A stretch of DNA of 64,000 nt from CAWCGU01 sp963795195 (GTDB lineage: Bacteria > Actinomycetota > Thermoleophilia > Solirubrobacterales > 70-9), in assembly GCA_963795195.1 (NCBI GenBank), contig CAWCGU010000006.1:496001-560000 (forward strand), read 5' to 3'. The position numbers and the translations under genes are program-made. Within the stretch, counting starts at the first letter, position 1, and each line of letters opens with the position of its first letter. Positions 25,482 to 32,856 of the stretch are shown here, in pieces. Under the pieces are notes generated by a model. The model saw only the letters and a list, made by a program, of their open reading frames with translations. It ran no database searches and had not been told where the DNA came from.

Positions 25482-26987
25482 CTACGCGTACAGCGTTTCG
25501 GTCGCGCGAACCAAACGGAAGTCGCGATCGTCCGGCTCGCTGAGCATCTCAGTCATCTTCTGACGGTCGAACGGCCAGAGGTCGATCGTGCCGTCGTCGG
25601 TGAGGTACCACGAATTGCAGCCCGTGTTCCAGACAGTGGGCTCAAGCGCGACGGCAACCTCGTCGTTGAAACGTGCGGTTGCCTCCTCCGTTACCTCGAC
25701 CGTGTCGATCTCACCGTCTCGGAATCGCTGGAGCCACTTGGAGATGTAGCGGGCAGTGAGCTCGGCCGAATACTGCAGCGAGATCGACCCGACCGGCGAG
25801 TTCGGCCCCAGCACCGTGAACAGGTTCGGGAACCCGGGGATCGCCGTCATTCGGTAGCCCCGCGGCCCGCCGGCCCAGGCATCGTGGATTGAGATTCCGT
25901 CTCGACCTCGCAAATCCATCGGCCGCATGTAGTTGTGCGCCTCAAAGCCGGTCGCCAGCACGATCAGGTCGGTGGGATGCTCGCGCCCGTCCGCGGTGCG
26001 GATGCCGGCGGGCGTGACCTCCGTGATCGCTTCGGTGACGAGTTCCGCGTTCGGCGACTGGAGCGCCGGGTAGTAGGAGGCCGAGACCACCTGCCGCTTG
26101 CAGAGGGGCTGGTAGTCGGGGGTGAGCTTTTCGCGCAGCGCCGGGTCACGCACCTGAAGGCGCAGATTGAGGCGTGGGAACTGCTGCACCAGCCGCCGGC
26201 GCCAGCTCGGTCGAGTCGCGATGTCGGCAAGGATCCCGGAGCCCTTCAACAGCATTTCGTACATCGCCCTGTTCAACCTTGGCGAGGCGCGCAGCAGCTC
26301 GCTCACCAGGCGCGGCTGCGAGGCGCCCATCGGCGCCCACGATACCCATTGCGGTGAGCGGGCAAAGTGGGTGATCCTGGTCGCCTTCGGCTGCAGGGCC
26401 GCAAAAACCTGAACGCCGGTCGATCCCATCCCAATCACCGCGATCCGCCTGCCGTCGGTCGCCAGCGAGTCGTCCCAGCGCGCGGTGTGCACCACGTCGC
26501 CTCCGAACGACTCGAGGCCGGGGATCTCCGGCGTGAAGGGGTGGTGGAGGACGCCGGTGGCGGCGATCACGAAATCGGCATCGATCTCCTCGCCGCCGGC
26601 AAGAGTCACCAACCAGCTCGCCCCGTCGAAGACCGCCGATGTGACCTCGGCGCTCAGGCGCAGGTGCTCGTCCAGTCCGAACCTGTTGACGACGTCGCGG
26701 TGATAGCGCTGGATCTCGGCGCCCGATGCAAATGTTTGAGTCCAGTTCGGCTTGGTGGCGAACGAGTACTGGTAGAGGTTCGACGGGACGTCACAGGTGA
26801 GTCCCGGGTAGCGGTTCCAGTGCCAGACGCCGCCCACCTCGGAGCCCTTTTCGAGGATCGTGAGGTTGACAAACCCCTTCCGCTTGAGGACGACAGCGGT
26901 CGCGATGCCTGCCATTCCCGCGCCGATGACGACGACCCGCGGCTGGCGGCCGGTCGGGGCTTTGATGGTGGCGGCAGACTCAGCCAT
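25482..26987 (-). CDS. Flavin-containing Baeyer-Villiger-type monooxygenase
   Basis: 501 residues from ATG 26987 (MAESAATIKAPTGRQ). FAD motif VVVIGAGMAGIATAVVL, FGGDVVHTARWDDS (FxGxxxHxxxW fingerprint), NADPH motif IAVIGMGSTGVQVF and a C-terminal NCSW-like NTGCNSWYL. It should convert a ketone to an ester with NADPH and O2. The start overlaps the stop of the SDR gene by 8 bp, so the two are translationally coupled. An SDR that makes a ketone followed by a BVMO fits degradation of a secondary alcohol or terpene-like compound (inference). The divergent TetR is the likely regulator. Confidence 0.92.
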   Translation of the reverse strand: MAESAATIKAPTGRQPRVVVIGAGMAGIATAVVLKRKGFVNLTILEKGSEVGGVWHWNRYPGLTCDVPSNLYQYSFATKPNWTQTFASGAEIQRYHRDVVNRFGLDEHLRLSAEVTSAVFDGASWLVTLAGGEEIDADFVIAATGVLHHPFTPEIPGLESFGGDVVHTARWDDSLATDGRRIAVIGMGSTGVQVFAALQPKATRITHFARSPQWVSWAPMGASQPRLVSELLRASPRLNRAMYEMLLKGSGILADIATRPSWRRRLVQQFPRLNLRLQVRDPALREKLTPDYQPLCKRQVVSASYYPALQSPNAELVTEAITEVTPAGIRTADGREHPTDLIVLATGFEAHNYMRPMDLRGRDGISIHDAWAGGPRGYRMTAIPGFPNLFTVLGPNSPVGSISLQYSAELTARYISKWLQRFRDGEIDTVEVTEEATARFNDEVAVALEPTVWNTGCNSWYLTDDGTIDLWPFDRQKMTEMLSEPDDRDFRLVRATETLYA

Positions 26988-27831
26988 CGGCGCGCTCACC
27001 AGTTTGACGGGCGATCCGCTCCGTGTAGGCGGCACGTTCCGCCGAGTCGAGTCTGGTCAGGGCGCGATCGTCGTCCATCGCGTTGCGCACCAGCCGCTCG
27101 ACTCGGGAAGGAAGCAGCGCGGTCAGCGGCTGATAAGCACCGAGCCAGCGCGGAACCGCGAGCTCGAGCGGGCGGCCGGCCAGACTGCTGAGAATCGCCT
27201 CGGCGACGTCTTCCGGCGGAACCTTGGCGACGCGCTCGAAAGGGAACGGCACGCCCGACGCCAGCTCCGTCTGAACGGCGCTCGGCAGAATGGCGGTGAC
27301 AGTGACGCCGGTGCCGTCGAGCTCCAACGCGACAGTTTCATTGAGCGCGATCGCCGCCGCCTTTGACGCACAGTAGGTCGCCAGGCCCGGGATGGCGAAT
27401 TTGCCCGCGTAGGACGCGACATTCACAACATGCCCGCGGCCGCGCTCGATCATCCCCGGCAGGACGAGTTTCATGCCGATGCTCGGCCCCTGCACGTTGA
27501 CGGCGAAGATCGCCGCCGCGATCTGGTCGTCCTCCTCCAGGAACGGGCTGATCGGCATGATCCCGGCGTTGTTGACGAGCACGTCGACCTTCCCGCACGC
27601 CTCGACGAACTCGGCAAAGGACGCACGAACGGTGACATCGAGTGTCACGCCCCTGACGCCGTGCCCGATCCGCTCTGCGGCTTCCTGCGCGGCCTCGGAG
27701 TCGAGGTCGCCGATCGTGACGGCCGCTCCCCGGCGCGCAAATGCCTCGGCTGTCGCGCGGCCGATACCCCGTGCCCCGCCCGTGACCGCGACCACCGCTC
27801 CGTCCAACTCGATCCCATTGAATGAACTCAC
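26980..27831 (-). CDS. Short-chain dehydrogenase/reductase
   Basis: 283 residues from GTG 27831. Classical SDR: cofactor motif TGGARGIGRATA, LVNNAGIMP, and catalytic Ser in VNVASYAGKF with Tyr-x3-Lys in TYCASKAAA. The Asp after beta-2 (GDLDSE) suggests NAD(H) preference. It oxidises or reduces an alcohol/ketone in the cytosol. It is first in an operon with the monooxygenase (8-bp overlap). The palindrome 27834-27846 abuts its start codon, consistent with direct control by the divergent TetR. Confidence 0.92.
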   Translation of the reverse strand: MSSFNGIELDGAVVAVTGGARGIGRATAEAFARRGAAVTIGDLDSEAAQEAAERIGHGVRGVTLDVTVRASFAEFVEACGKVDVLVNNAGIMPISPFLEEDDQIAAAIFAVNVQGPSIGMKLVLPGMIERGRGHVVNVASYAGKFAIPGLATYCASKAAAIALNETVALELDGTGVTVTAILPSAVQTELASGVPFPFERVAKVPPEDVAEAILSSLAGRPLELAVPRWLGAYQPLTALLPSRVERLVRNAMDDDRALTRLDSAERAAYTERIARQTGERADG

Positions 27832-27833
27832 AC

Positions 27834-27846
27834 GTATATTCTATAC
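27834..27846. promoter_or_regulatory. Palindrome GTATA-TTC-TATAC, probable TetR operator
   Basis: A perfect 5-bp inverted repeat with a 3-nt spacer lies in the 29-bp gap between the divergent SDR (start 27831) and tetR (start 27861). The site is AT-rich in a GC-rich context, so it also overlaps the only plausible -10 elements. Position and symmetry fit autoregulation and repression of the SDR-BVMO operon. Confidence 0.6.
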
Positions 27847-27860
27847 AGTACATTCAACGC

Positions 27861-28541
27861 ATGTCGGCCCAGGTAGCCAAACGCCCCTACACCAAGCGCC
27901 AGCCACGGCATGTGCGCCGGGAGCAGATCCTCGACGCCGCCGCCTCCCTGATCGTCGCCGAAGGCTGGGGCGCGATGACGATGGACCGGGTCGCCGCGGA
28001 AGCCGGGATCGCAAAGTCGGTGCTCTACGCGATCTTCGACTCACAGGCCGGCTTGCAGGAGGAGCTGATGCAGCGCGCGCAGGACCGGGCGTTCACGCTG
28101 TCGGCCGAGGCGCTCGCGGCCACTGCGGGGGCGGACGATCCCGCTGCCGCGATAACCGTCGGGCTGACGACTTTCGTGCGCGGCGTGGCCGAGCAGCCCG
28201 ACACCTGGCGGCTCGCGCTCTTCCCCAGCGAAGGCGCGCCCGAGAGCGTGCGCGACGCGATTCGAGGCGGACGTGAGCGCTGGCGACGGGCGCTCGAGCA
28301 GATCGCGGCGCAGCAGATGCACGGCGTCGGTCTCAGCGACCTCGACCCTGAGCTGATCTCTCACCTCGCGCGCGGCAACGCCGAGTACCTGGCGCGACTC
28401 GTCCTCGAGGATCCCGATCGCTTCCCCGCCGAGCGCCTGGCGGCGTTCGTGGAAAACCTCGCGACATTTTCATCGCTCCCGCAGTATCCAGCACGTGCTG
28501 TAAGCAACGGTCCGTCCAGCGCCTGGAGGGGTGGCTCCTAG
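27861..28541 (+). CDS. TetR-family transcriptional regulator
   Basis: 226 residues from ATG 27861 (MSAQVAKRPYTKRQPRHVRR); an upstream in-frame codon at 27822 would overlap the SDR. The N-terminal DNA-binding domain shows REQILDAAASLIVAEGWGAM, then the recognition helix region VAAEAGIAKSVLYAIF. The ligand domain fills the rest. The stop codon TAG (28539-28541) directly touches the 42-bp tRNA-Glu-derived repeat, so island insertion took place at the very end of this gene; the last residues (SNGPSSAWRGGS) look like non-conserved tail. Confidence 0.9.
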   Translation: MSAQVAKRPYTKRQPRHVRREQILDAAASLIVAEGWGAMTMDRVAAEAGIAKSVLYAIFDSQAGLQEELMQRAQDRAFTLSAEALAATAGADDPAAAITVGLTTFVRGVAEQPDTWRLALFPSEGAPESVRDAIRGGRERWRRALEQIAAQQMHGVGLSDLDPELISHLARGNAEYLARLVLEDPDRFPAERLAAFVENLATFSSLPQYPARAVSNGPSSAWRGGS

Positions 28542-28583
28542 CACCGCTACGGGGATTCGAACCCCGGTTTCCGGACTGAGAAT
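28542..28583. repeat. Left attachment repeat (attL): copy of the tRNA-Glu 3' end
   Basis: 42 bp identical to 45133-45174, the 3' part of tRNA-Glu(CTC), in the same orientation. It contains the acceptor 3' strand, the whole T-arm and the anticodon 3' side, then diverges (TCTGACTATT in place of CCGGCGTCCT). It is not a functional tRNA, as the 5' half is absent. This is the standard footprint of a tyrosine-recombinase element that integrates at a tRNA 3' end. Confidence 0.88.
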
Positions 28584-28667
28584 TCTGACTATTCCGGGTC
28601 TGTGAGGTCCTCTGAGCAGGGATGAGTTGCGCTGAGATGCTCTGAGTTGTTCCAAGAAATGCTCAGT

Positions 28668-28690
28668 TCGGGACAAAACTCGGGACAAAA
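28668..28690. repeat. Two tandem TCGGGACAAAA repeats near the left island end
   Basis: TCGGGACAAAA occurs at 28668-28678 and again at 28680-28690 (12-bp period), about 85 bp inside the left attachment repeat. Several CTGAG/CTCAG words lie at about 28612-28666. Short direct repeats at this distance from a core site are typical of integrase arm-binding sites. Role inferred from position only. Confidence 0.45.
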
Positions 28691-28770
28691 GGGCTCAACA
28701 GCGAGCGCATCCCGATGTGTGGACCAGCGGCCCAGCCCGGCGTGCACGAACGTGAACGTGGCCACACGAC

Positions 28771-29337
28771 TCAATCCTTCGTCGCCTCGAGCCATGCACC
28801 GACCTGGGCCGCAGGTTCGGAGAACTCGGCAGGTAGTTGGGTCATGCGATCGACAAGCTCGCCTCGCTCAACCAGTCGAGCACGAAGCAAGGCAGCGACG
28901 AAATTACGGTCCTTCTCGCGAAACGCGCAAAGCTTGGCGACGCAGAGGTCGTGCCTTTCGAGGCACCAGCCGATGAACTCGGGCTCGCCTGAGGACGCAG
29001 CCGTGTTGGCGCTCTGCACATTGACGAGCCGGCCATGCCAGCCCTCCGGCAACGCCGATGTCGCCAGGTCCACACCGTCGATGCTGAAACCGTGTGTGCT
29101 CTCGAATTGCGAGAACTCACCCGCGACTCCCTCGATGAGGTCGCCGAGCCGGATCGTCTCGTCGTCGGTATCGGCGATCGGCAGGATGTCGATCTCCATG
29201 GACATGGTGGCCTCGGCCGGCAGATCCTCTTCCTGGTAGGTGCCGAGAATGGCCTGCGAGCCGACGACAATGACCTCAGTCGCGCCGACGATCTGGCAGG
29301 CCGTTCGGATGGCGTGCTCCAGCTGGTCGCGTCGCAT
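28771..29337 (-). CDS. DUF6036-type nucleotidyltransferase, possible toxin of a TA pair
   Basis: 188 residues from ATG 29337. Nucleotidyltransferase signature near the N-terminus: VIVVGSQAILGTY (G-S motif), then MSMEIDILP (acidic E-x-D pair for metal). The C-terminal half (WCLERHDLCVAKLCAFREKD, then RNFVAALLRARLV) matches DUF6036/AbiEii-like small nucleotidyltransferases. Its ATG overlaps the XRE gene stop (TGATG), so both proteins are made together. Enzymes of this group transfer nucleotides to tRNA or protein in some toxin-antitoxin systems; the target here is unknown. Confidence 0.75.
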   Translation of the reverse strand: MRRDQLEHAIRTACQIVGATEVIVVGSQAILGTYQEEDLPAEATMSMEIDILPIADTDDETIRLGDLIEGVAGEFSQFESTHGFSIDGVDLATSALPEGWHGRLVNVQSANTAASSGEPEFIGWCLERHDLCVAKLCAFREKDRNFVAALLRARLVERGELVDRMTQLPAEFSEPAAQVGAWLEATKD

Positions 29338-29855
29338 CAGCGCCCTGCCTCGAGCACCTGCTCGCGCTCATCGGGCGTGAGCAGACCACCCAGGGGCGAT
29401 ACTTCGCGCATCTCGATCGAGTCGCGATCCAGTCCTGTGAGAACGCGATGCAGACCGGGCACGTCGCCCCGCTCGATCAAAGACTCCCAGCGCTGCAGAT
29501 TGCGCTTGTGCGGCTGGCCGCGCAAGCCACGTCGCAGGCGGGTCAGGTTGCGATCGATGGTCGGCCGCCACTCATCCAAGCGGGGCCGGCTGAGATGGGT
29601 CGACAGCTGTTGGTGAAGCCGCCAAGATCGCCGCTCCGAGCGGGTGACGTTCGGGACTACGGAGCGTCGCACAACTTCAAGACGACGTCCCATGCACGAG
29701 AGCAGCCGGTCGAGCTGTCCGTCGCTCATCTCGATCTTGCCGGAGAGCATCTGGCTGATGCTCGGTTGGCGAACACCGCTGATTCGAGACAAACCCGACT
29801 GGGAAGTGCCCGTTTCCACCATCACCTCGCGGAGCAGTTCGCCTTGATTCTTCAT
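29337..29855 (-). CDS. XRE-family HTH protein, probable antitoxin/regulator
   Basis: 172 residues from ATG 29855 (MKNQGELLREVMVETGTSQS); an in-frame codon 30 bp upstream would include the operator. The N-terminal HTH (SGLSRISGVRQPSISQMLSG) is followed by DGQLDRLLSCMGRRLEV, as in XRE regulators of toxin pairs. The C-terminal about 100 residues are Arg-rich and helical. It is followed by the nucleotidyltransferase with a 1-bp overlap. A palindrome lies 9 bp upstream of the start, fitting autorepression. Confidence 0.8.
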   Translation of the reverse strand: MKNQGELLREVMVETGTSQSGLSRISGVRQPSISQMLSGKIEMSDGQLDRLLSCMGRRLEVVRRSVVPNVTRSERRSWRLHQQLSTHLSRPRLDEWRPTIDRNLTRLRRGLRGQPHKRNLQRWESLIERGDVPGLHRVLTGLDRDSIEMREVSPLGGLLTPDEREQVLEAGR

Positions 29856-29863
29856 GGCTAAAC

Positions 29864-29882
29864 TATAGCATCGCTTGCTATA
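29864..29882. promoter_or_regulatory. Palindrome TATAGCA-TCGCT-TGCTATA upstream of the XRE gene
   Basis: A perfect 7-bp inverted repeat with a 5-nt spacer, AT-rich against its surroundings, 9 bp before the XRE start codon. It also supplies TATAGC/TATAGT-like -10 sequences. Expected position of an autoregulatory operator for the XRE protein. Confidence 0.6.
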
Positions 29883-29912
29883 CACGCTCCCGTCGGCGAT
29901 TCTCCAGGAAAT

Positions 29913-29959
29913 CGGGGCGGCTTGATTTGAACCAGCGACCGCTCGGCCCCCAGCCGAGG
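29913..29959 (-). pseudogene. tRNA 3'-half-like remnant
   Basis: Read on the minus strand, an anticodon-like arm CTCGG-CTGGGGG-CCGAG is followed by CGGTC and a T-arm-like GCTGG-TTCAAAT-CAAGC, then GCCCCG. The T-stem has a mismatch and there is no matching 5' half. It resembles the 3' half of a tRNA with a GGG-type (Pro) anticodon loop. It may be a leftover attachment site inside the island. The rest of the 29886-30204 gap shows no gene; a 14-bp palindrome CTGCGGATCCGCAG lies at 30075-30088. Confidence 0.4.
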
Positions 29960-30204
29960 GTCAGGGAGCGTCTATGTGTCCATCAGCGTCCCTGGCGTCC
30001 CCATCGTCCCCGCAGGTGGACGATCTGGACAAATAGGACGTAGCGGTCGGTACCAAAGTGGTTACCTCCAAACACTGCGGATCCGCAGCCGCGGGCCTGT
30101 GAATCATCGGGCTGACGCTCTACGCCCAGCTGGCGATGGGTAGCGCTTGGCGAAGTCGATCCAAAGTCCCGATCCCGGGAATGAAGCGGCCGGTCTTGCT
30201 CGCG

Positions 30205-31215
30205 TTAGGCGTCTGATTGCGGCGCGCCGTCGATCGCGGCCTGCACTGCACGTTCGAACTCGCGAATCCCGAATGAGCCCTCCAGGCGTGCCGCGACGCG
30301 ACCGTCCGCGTCGATGGTGAACAACCACGGCTCCGTCGGCAGGCCGAAAGCCTCGGCAGACTGACGTAGCCCCAGCTGCGGGTCGTTCTCCTCGTAGGCC
30401 TCCTGGTGGATGAACTCAACCTCGTCGCCGTATTCCTGCTTCACCTCAAGCGCAATATCGGTCACCGGGCCGCAAACCCGGCTCTCGCAGAGCGCCGGAG
30501 CCGAAAAGAGGAGCGCCACAGGCCGCTCGCCGACAACGTCGGCAAAGCTTGTCCCGTGCATGTCGTCGGCCGGCACCCGCGTATCGAGGAGCTCGGTATC
30601 CGCCCCCACCGACTCGGCAGTGTCGGTCTCGACCTCAGGCGCCGGCTCGCCGACTTTCACGACCTGGCTTTCGCGGGCGACGGTGAACTCGACTAGGGCG
30701 GCGCGAAGCTCCCCTCCAACCTTGGTGACCACGACCGCGACCCACTTTCCAGGCTTTGGCAGGTCGACCTCCATCGAGTAGATCGCCGCAATAGAGCTGC
30801 CCTCCGTCGCTGCTCCCTGGCTTTGATAGCGCCCGTCGGTGACCAACGAATCCGCTGGAGCCAATAGTGGCCCCTCCGGGACCTGATTCAGTTTCTGCGC
30901 TAGGTAGACCGCCGTCGGCCCGTAGACGAACTTGCCCTCGCTGTCGATAACGCCGAAGGCGAGACGGTTGAGTCCGGGGGTGAAGTCGCTCGTCGCCAAA
31001 CCGACCTGTGGACCCGTGAGCAGATCCTCATCGGTGCTCATTTTCTGGAGTGTTCTTCCCTTGACCCTGGGAAAATCGCCGGCACTCGGCTCGAAGGCTT
31101 CGGCCGGCAGTTCGGTGCGCTCCTCCGGCGTCGGCGCTGTGCCGTCGTCCGCGCCGCCGCACCCAGCAATGCCAAGAATCAGCAGCGCGGCAATCACCGT
31201 CGGAAACACTTTCAC
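30205..31215 (-). CDS. Thioredoxin-like lipoprotein
   Basis: 336 residues from GTG 31215, with GAGGAG about 8 nt upstream. Signal peptide KVFPTVIAALLILGIAGC ends in a lipobox (GIAGC), so it should be lipid-anchored outside the membrane. The N-terminal about 200 residues are beta-rich with no recognised domain. The C-terminal about 110 residues (VALLFSAPALCESRVCGPVT, then FIHQEAYEENDPQ, then LPTEPWLFTIDADGRVAARL) follow the thioredoxin/SCO1 fold. The Cys pair is C-x4-C rather than CxxC. It may act in redox or metal handling; the substrate is unknown. It is inside the island, close to the broken integrase. Confidence 0.78.
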   Translation of the reverse strand: MKVFPTVIAALLILGIAGCGGADDGTAPTPEERTELPAEAFEPSAGDFPRVKGRTLQKMSTDEDLLTGPQVGLATSDFTPGLNRLAFGVIDSEGKFVYGPTAVYLAQKLNQVPEGPLLAPADSLVTDGRYQSQGAATEGSSIAAIYSMEVDLPKPGKWVAVVVTKVGGELRAALVEFTVARESQVVKVGEPAPEVETDTAESVGADTELLDTRVPADDMHGTSFADVVGERPVALLFSAPALCESRVCGPVTDIALEVKQEYGDEVEFIHQEAYEENDPQLGLRQSAEAFGLPTEPWLFTIDADGRVAARLEGSFGIREFERAVQAAIDGAPQSDA

Positions 31216-31237
31216 GCGCAGAAGCTCCTCTCTGATT

Positions 31238-31920
31238 TCACTGTTGAAGTCGCGACGACCAACGGGACCATCGTAGGGATGGACACTGCTTGCGCTTTCC
31301 GGACCGCCAAGCCCGACACGCCACAAGACGGCATCGTGGCCATTCTCGAAGGGGCAGCCCCGGTTCCGGATGCGAATTCCGCGATCCGACATCTTCTTTC
31401 GAGCCCGCCTCCGGCCGCTTTGCGGTGCGGCCGGGATGCAATTGGACGTAGGTCCGCAGGGTGAATCCTGCGTCCGCGTGCCCAAGCCACTCCGCCACCT
31501 GCTTGACGTTTCGCCCGGCGTCGAAGAGGAGGCTGGCGCACGTATGGCGGAAGGAGTGGAACGTGACCCAGTCAAGCCCAAGCGACCGAACGGCGGGTCG
31601 GAGCACCCTGGCCGCCACCTTCCCAGGAATTAGCTCGGTACCAACCGACGAAGTGAACACTCGCCCCTGGTCACCCGGTACGTGTCCCGGCGGTGCTCGG
31701 CCAGCCGCCGTGCCATCTCTGGAGAGAGCGGAATGTCTCGGCGGGCATGACGAGACTTCAGCCGCCGACGCCGGCCGCGGTAGAACTGCTCTCGAACAAG
31801 AATCCGAGGCTGCGGGCCAAACTCGACATGAGCCCAGGTGAGCCCGATCGCCTCGCTAATCCGCAGGCCCGACGTCGAGGCGCCCTGGACGATCCCGCCC
31901 GCCCGTGTAGCCAGCTGCAG
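31238..31920 (-). pseudogene. Tyrosine recombinase (integrase), frameshifted and N-truncated
   Basis: Two frames encode one catalytic domain. Upstream part: TSGLRISEAIGLTWAHVEF (catalytic Arg), then LKSRHARRDIPLSPEMARRL. The frame breaks near 31660 and the other frame continues VFTSSVGTELIPGK, then FHSFRHTCASLLFDAG (H-x-x-R) and WLGHADAGFTLRTYVQLHPG (final His/Trp and Tyr). The core-binding N-terminal half is missing; sequence before about 31920 is unrelated. It is inactive as read. It lies about 2.7 kb from attL, as expected for the integrase of this island. Confidence 0.82.
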
Positions 31921-32092
31921 CCTCCGCGTCGCGGGAGCGGCGCACGGAGGCCCGGGGCGCCCTCGAACGCCGTCGCCCAGCAAAACGGCTCGACGCGTTC
32001 GGCAAGCCGATGCGCGGCACGACGACCCCGGCGATCGTGAAGTAGACGAGCGCCACCCCGAGTGCAAGAGCGATCAGCACAACTTTAGCCAC
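31856..32092 (-). CDS. Short frame with an N-terminal membrane helix, probably a gene fragment
   Basis: 78 residues from GTG 32092 with GGGAGG just upstream. Only the beginning looks like real coding: AKVVLIALALGVALVYFTIA, then GVVVPRIGLP, one transmembrane helix. After about residue 35 it becomes Arg-rich and overlaps the integrase remnant in another frame. Best explained as the first about 100 bp of a membrane-protein gene cut off by recombination. Function unknown. Confidence 0.25.
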   Translation of the reverse strand: MAKVVLIALALGVALVYFTIAGVVVPRIGLPNASSRFAGRRRSRAPRASVRRSRDAEAAAGYTGGRDRPGRLDVGPAD

Positions 32093-32436
32093 GACCTCCC
32101 ATCGGCCGCCACGGCCTCGTGCATTGGTTCTACGTTCTGGTGGCGAGAAGCCGAATGATCATGCGGTCTAGTACCCAGCGCGAACCTCGCGTCCTCGAGC
32201 AGACCACTGAGCCGTGAACTGGAGGCGCTCCGCCCCCAAGCAACCGCGCTCGCCGGGGGTTGAACGGCAAGCGAGCTGGAATGACGTTCGCCGAAATGGA
32301 TCGTGCGGGCCGCGCAGCCGAGCGGGCTGAGTTCTTGCTGACGACCCCGGCCAGCGAGTCGAGCGGCAACTCGAGCTCAGCCTTGAGATCACCAAACTCT
32401 CAACTCGGCGAACGCGCTCCGCGTCTGACGGTTAGC
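32093..32436. other. About 340 bp without a recognisable gene
   Basis: Between the membrane-helix fragment and the nucleotidyltransferase remnant no frame shows family motifs, a convincing start or a structured RNA. Open frames here are Arg/Ser-rich shadows. Probably degraded island sequence. Confidence 0.5.
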
Positions 32437-32850
32437 CCGCTGGACGGGCGAGTTCTGCTCGGCGCGCTCGCGGGCGGGGAGTCGAGTTCATCATCATCGG
32501 GGCATCGCCTTGGGTGCCCACGGCGCGCCACGGGCAACGAAGGACATCGACATCGTCCCGTCGCCGGACCCCTGAAACCCTCCGCCGGCTCGCAGAGGTG
32601 CTCGAGGAACTCGAATCCGAAATCATCTTGTGTGAGAGCTTCAACCCCGACGAGCTCGTGCAGCCAGACCTGAAGGGACTCAGGCTTGGTGAAAAACCTG
32701 GGTTCTCCAAACGCGCTTTGGCCGCTTGGACATCCGTCAGTACATCGAGGCGGACCTCAGCACCTCGTTCAGATGAAGCGTGCGGCCGGTCGCACACAGG
32801 ACCTCGCCGACCTCGAGCGGCTCGGCGCCGTCCGTGGCGACTTCCCGTAA
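32437..32850 (+). pseudogene. Nucleotidyltransferase (DUF6036/MNT-like), multiply frameshifted
   Basis: Pieces of a single protein appear in changing frames: LDGRVLLGALA, then VEFIIIG, then TKDIDIVPSPDP (catalytic acidic pair) from the frame that follows, then ETLRRLAEVLEELESEIILC, then NPDELVQPDLKGLRLG, and finally MKRAAGRTQDLADLERLGAV, RGDFP and a stop at 32848-32850. This is the usual order in actinobacterial nucleotidyltransferases of this group. At least three frame changes are needed, so it is dead as read. It is the second nucleotidyltransferase in the island. Confidence 0.75.
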
Positions 32851-32856
32851 GCAGCC

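Noticed and set aside
28542..28583. Functional second tRNA-Glu
   Set aside because: Only the 3' part is present; the D-arm and acceptor 5' strand are absent.
30104..30419. Short minus-strand frames near the lipoprotein 3' end
   Set aside because: Ser/Arg-rich overlap of the lipoprotein in other frames, with no RBS.
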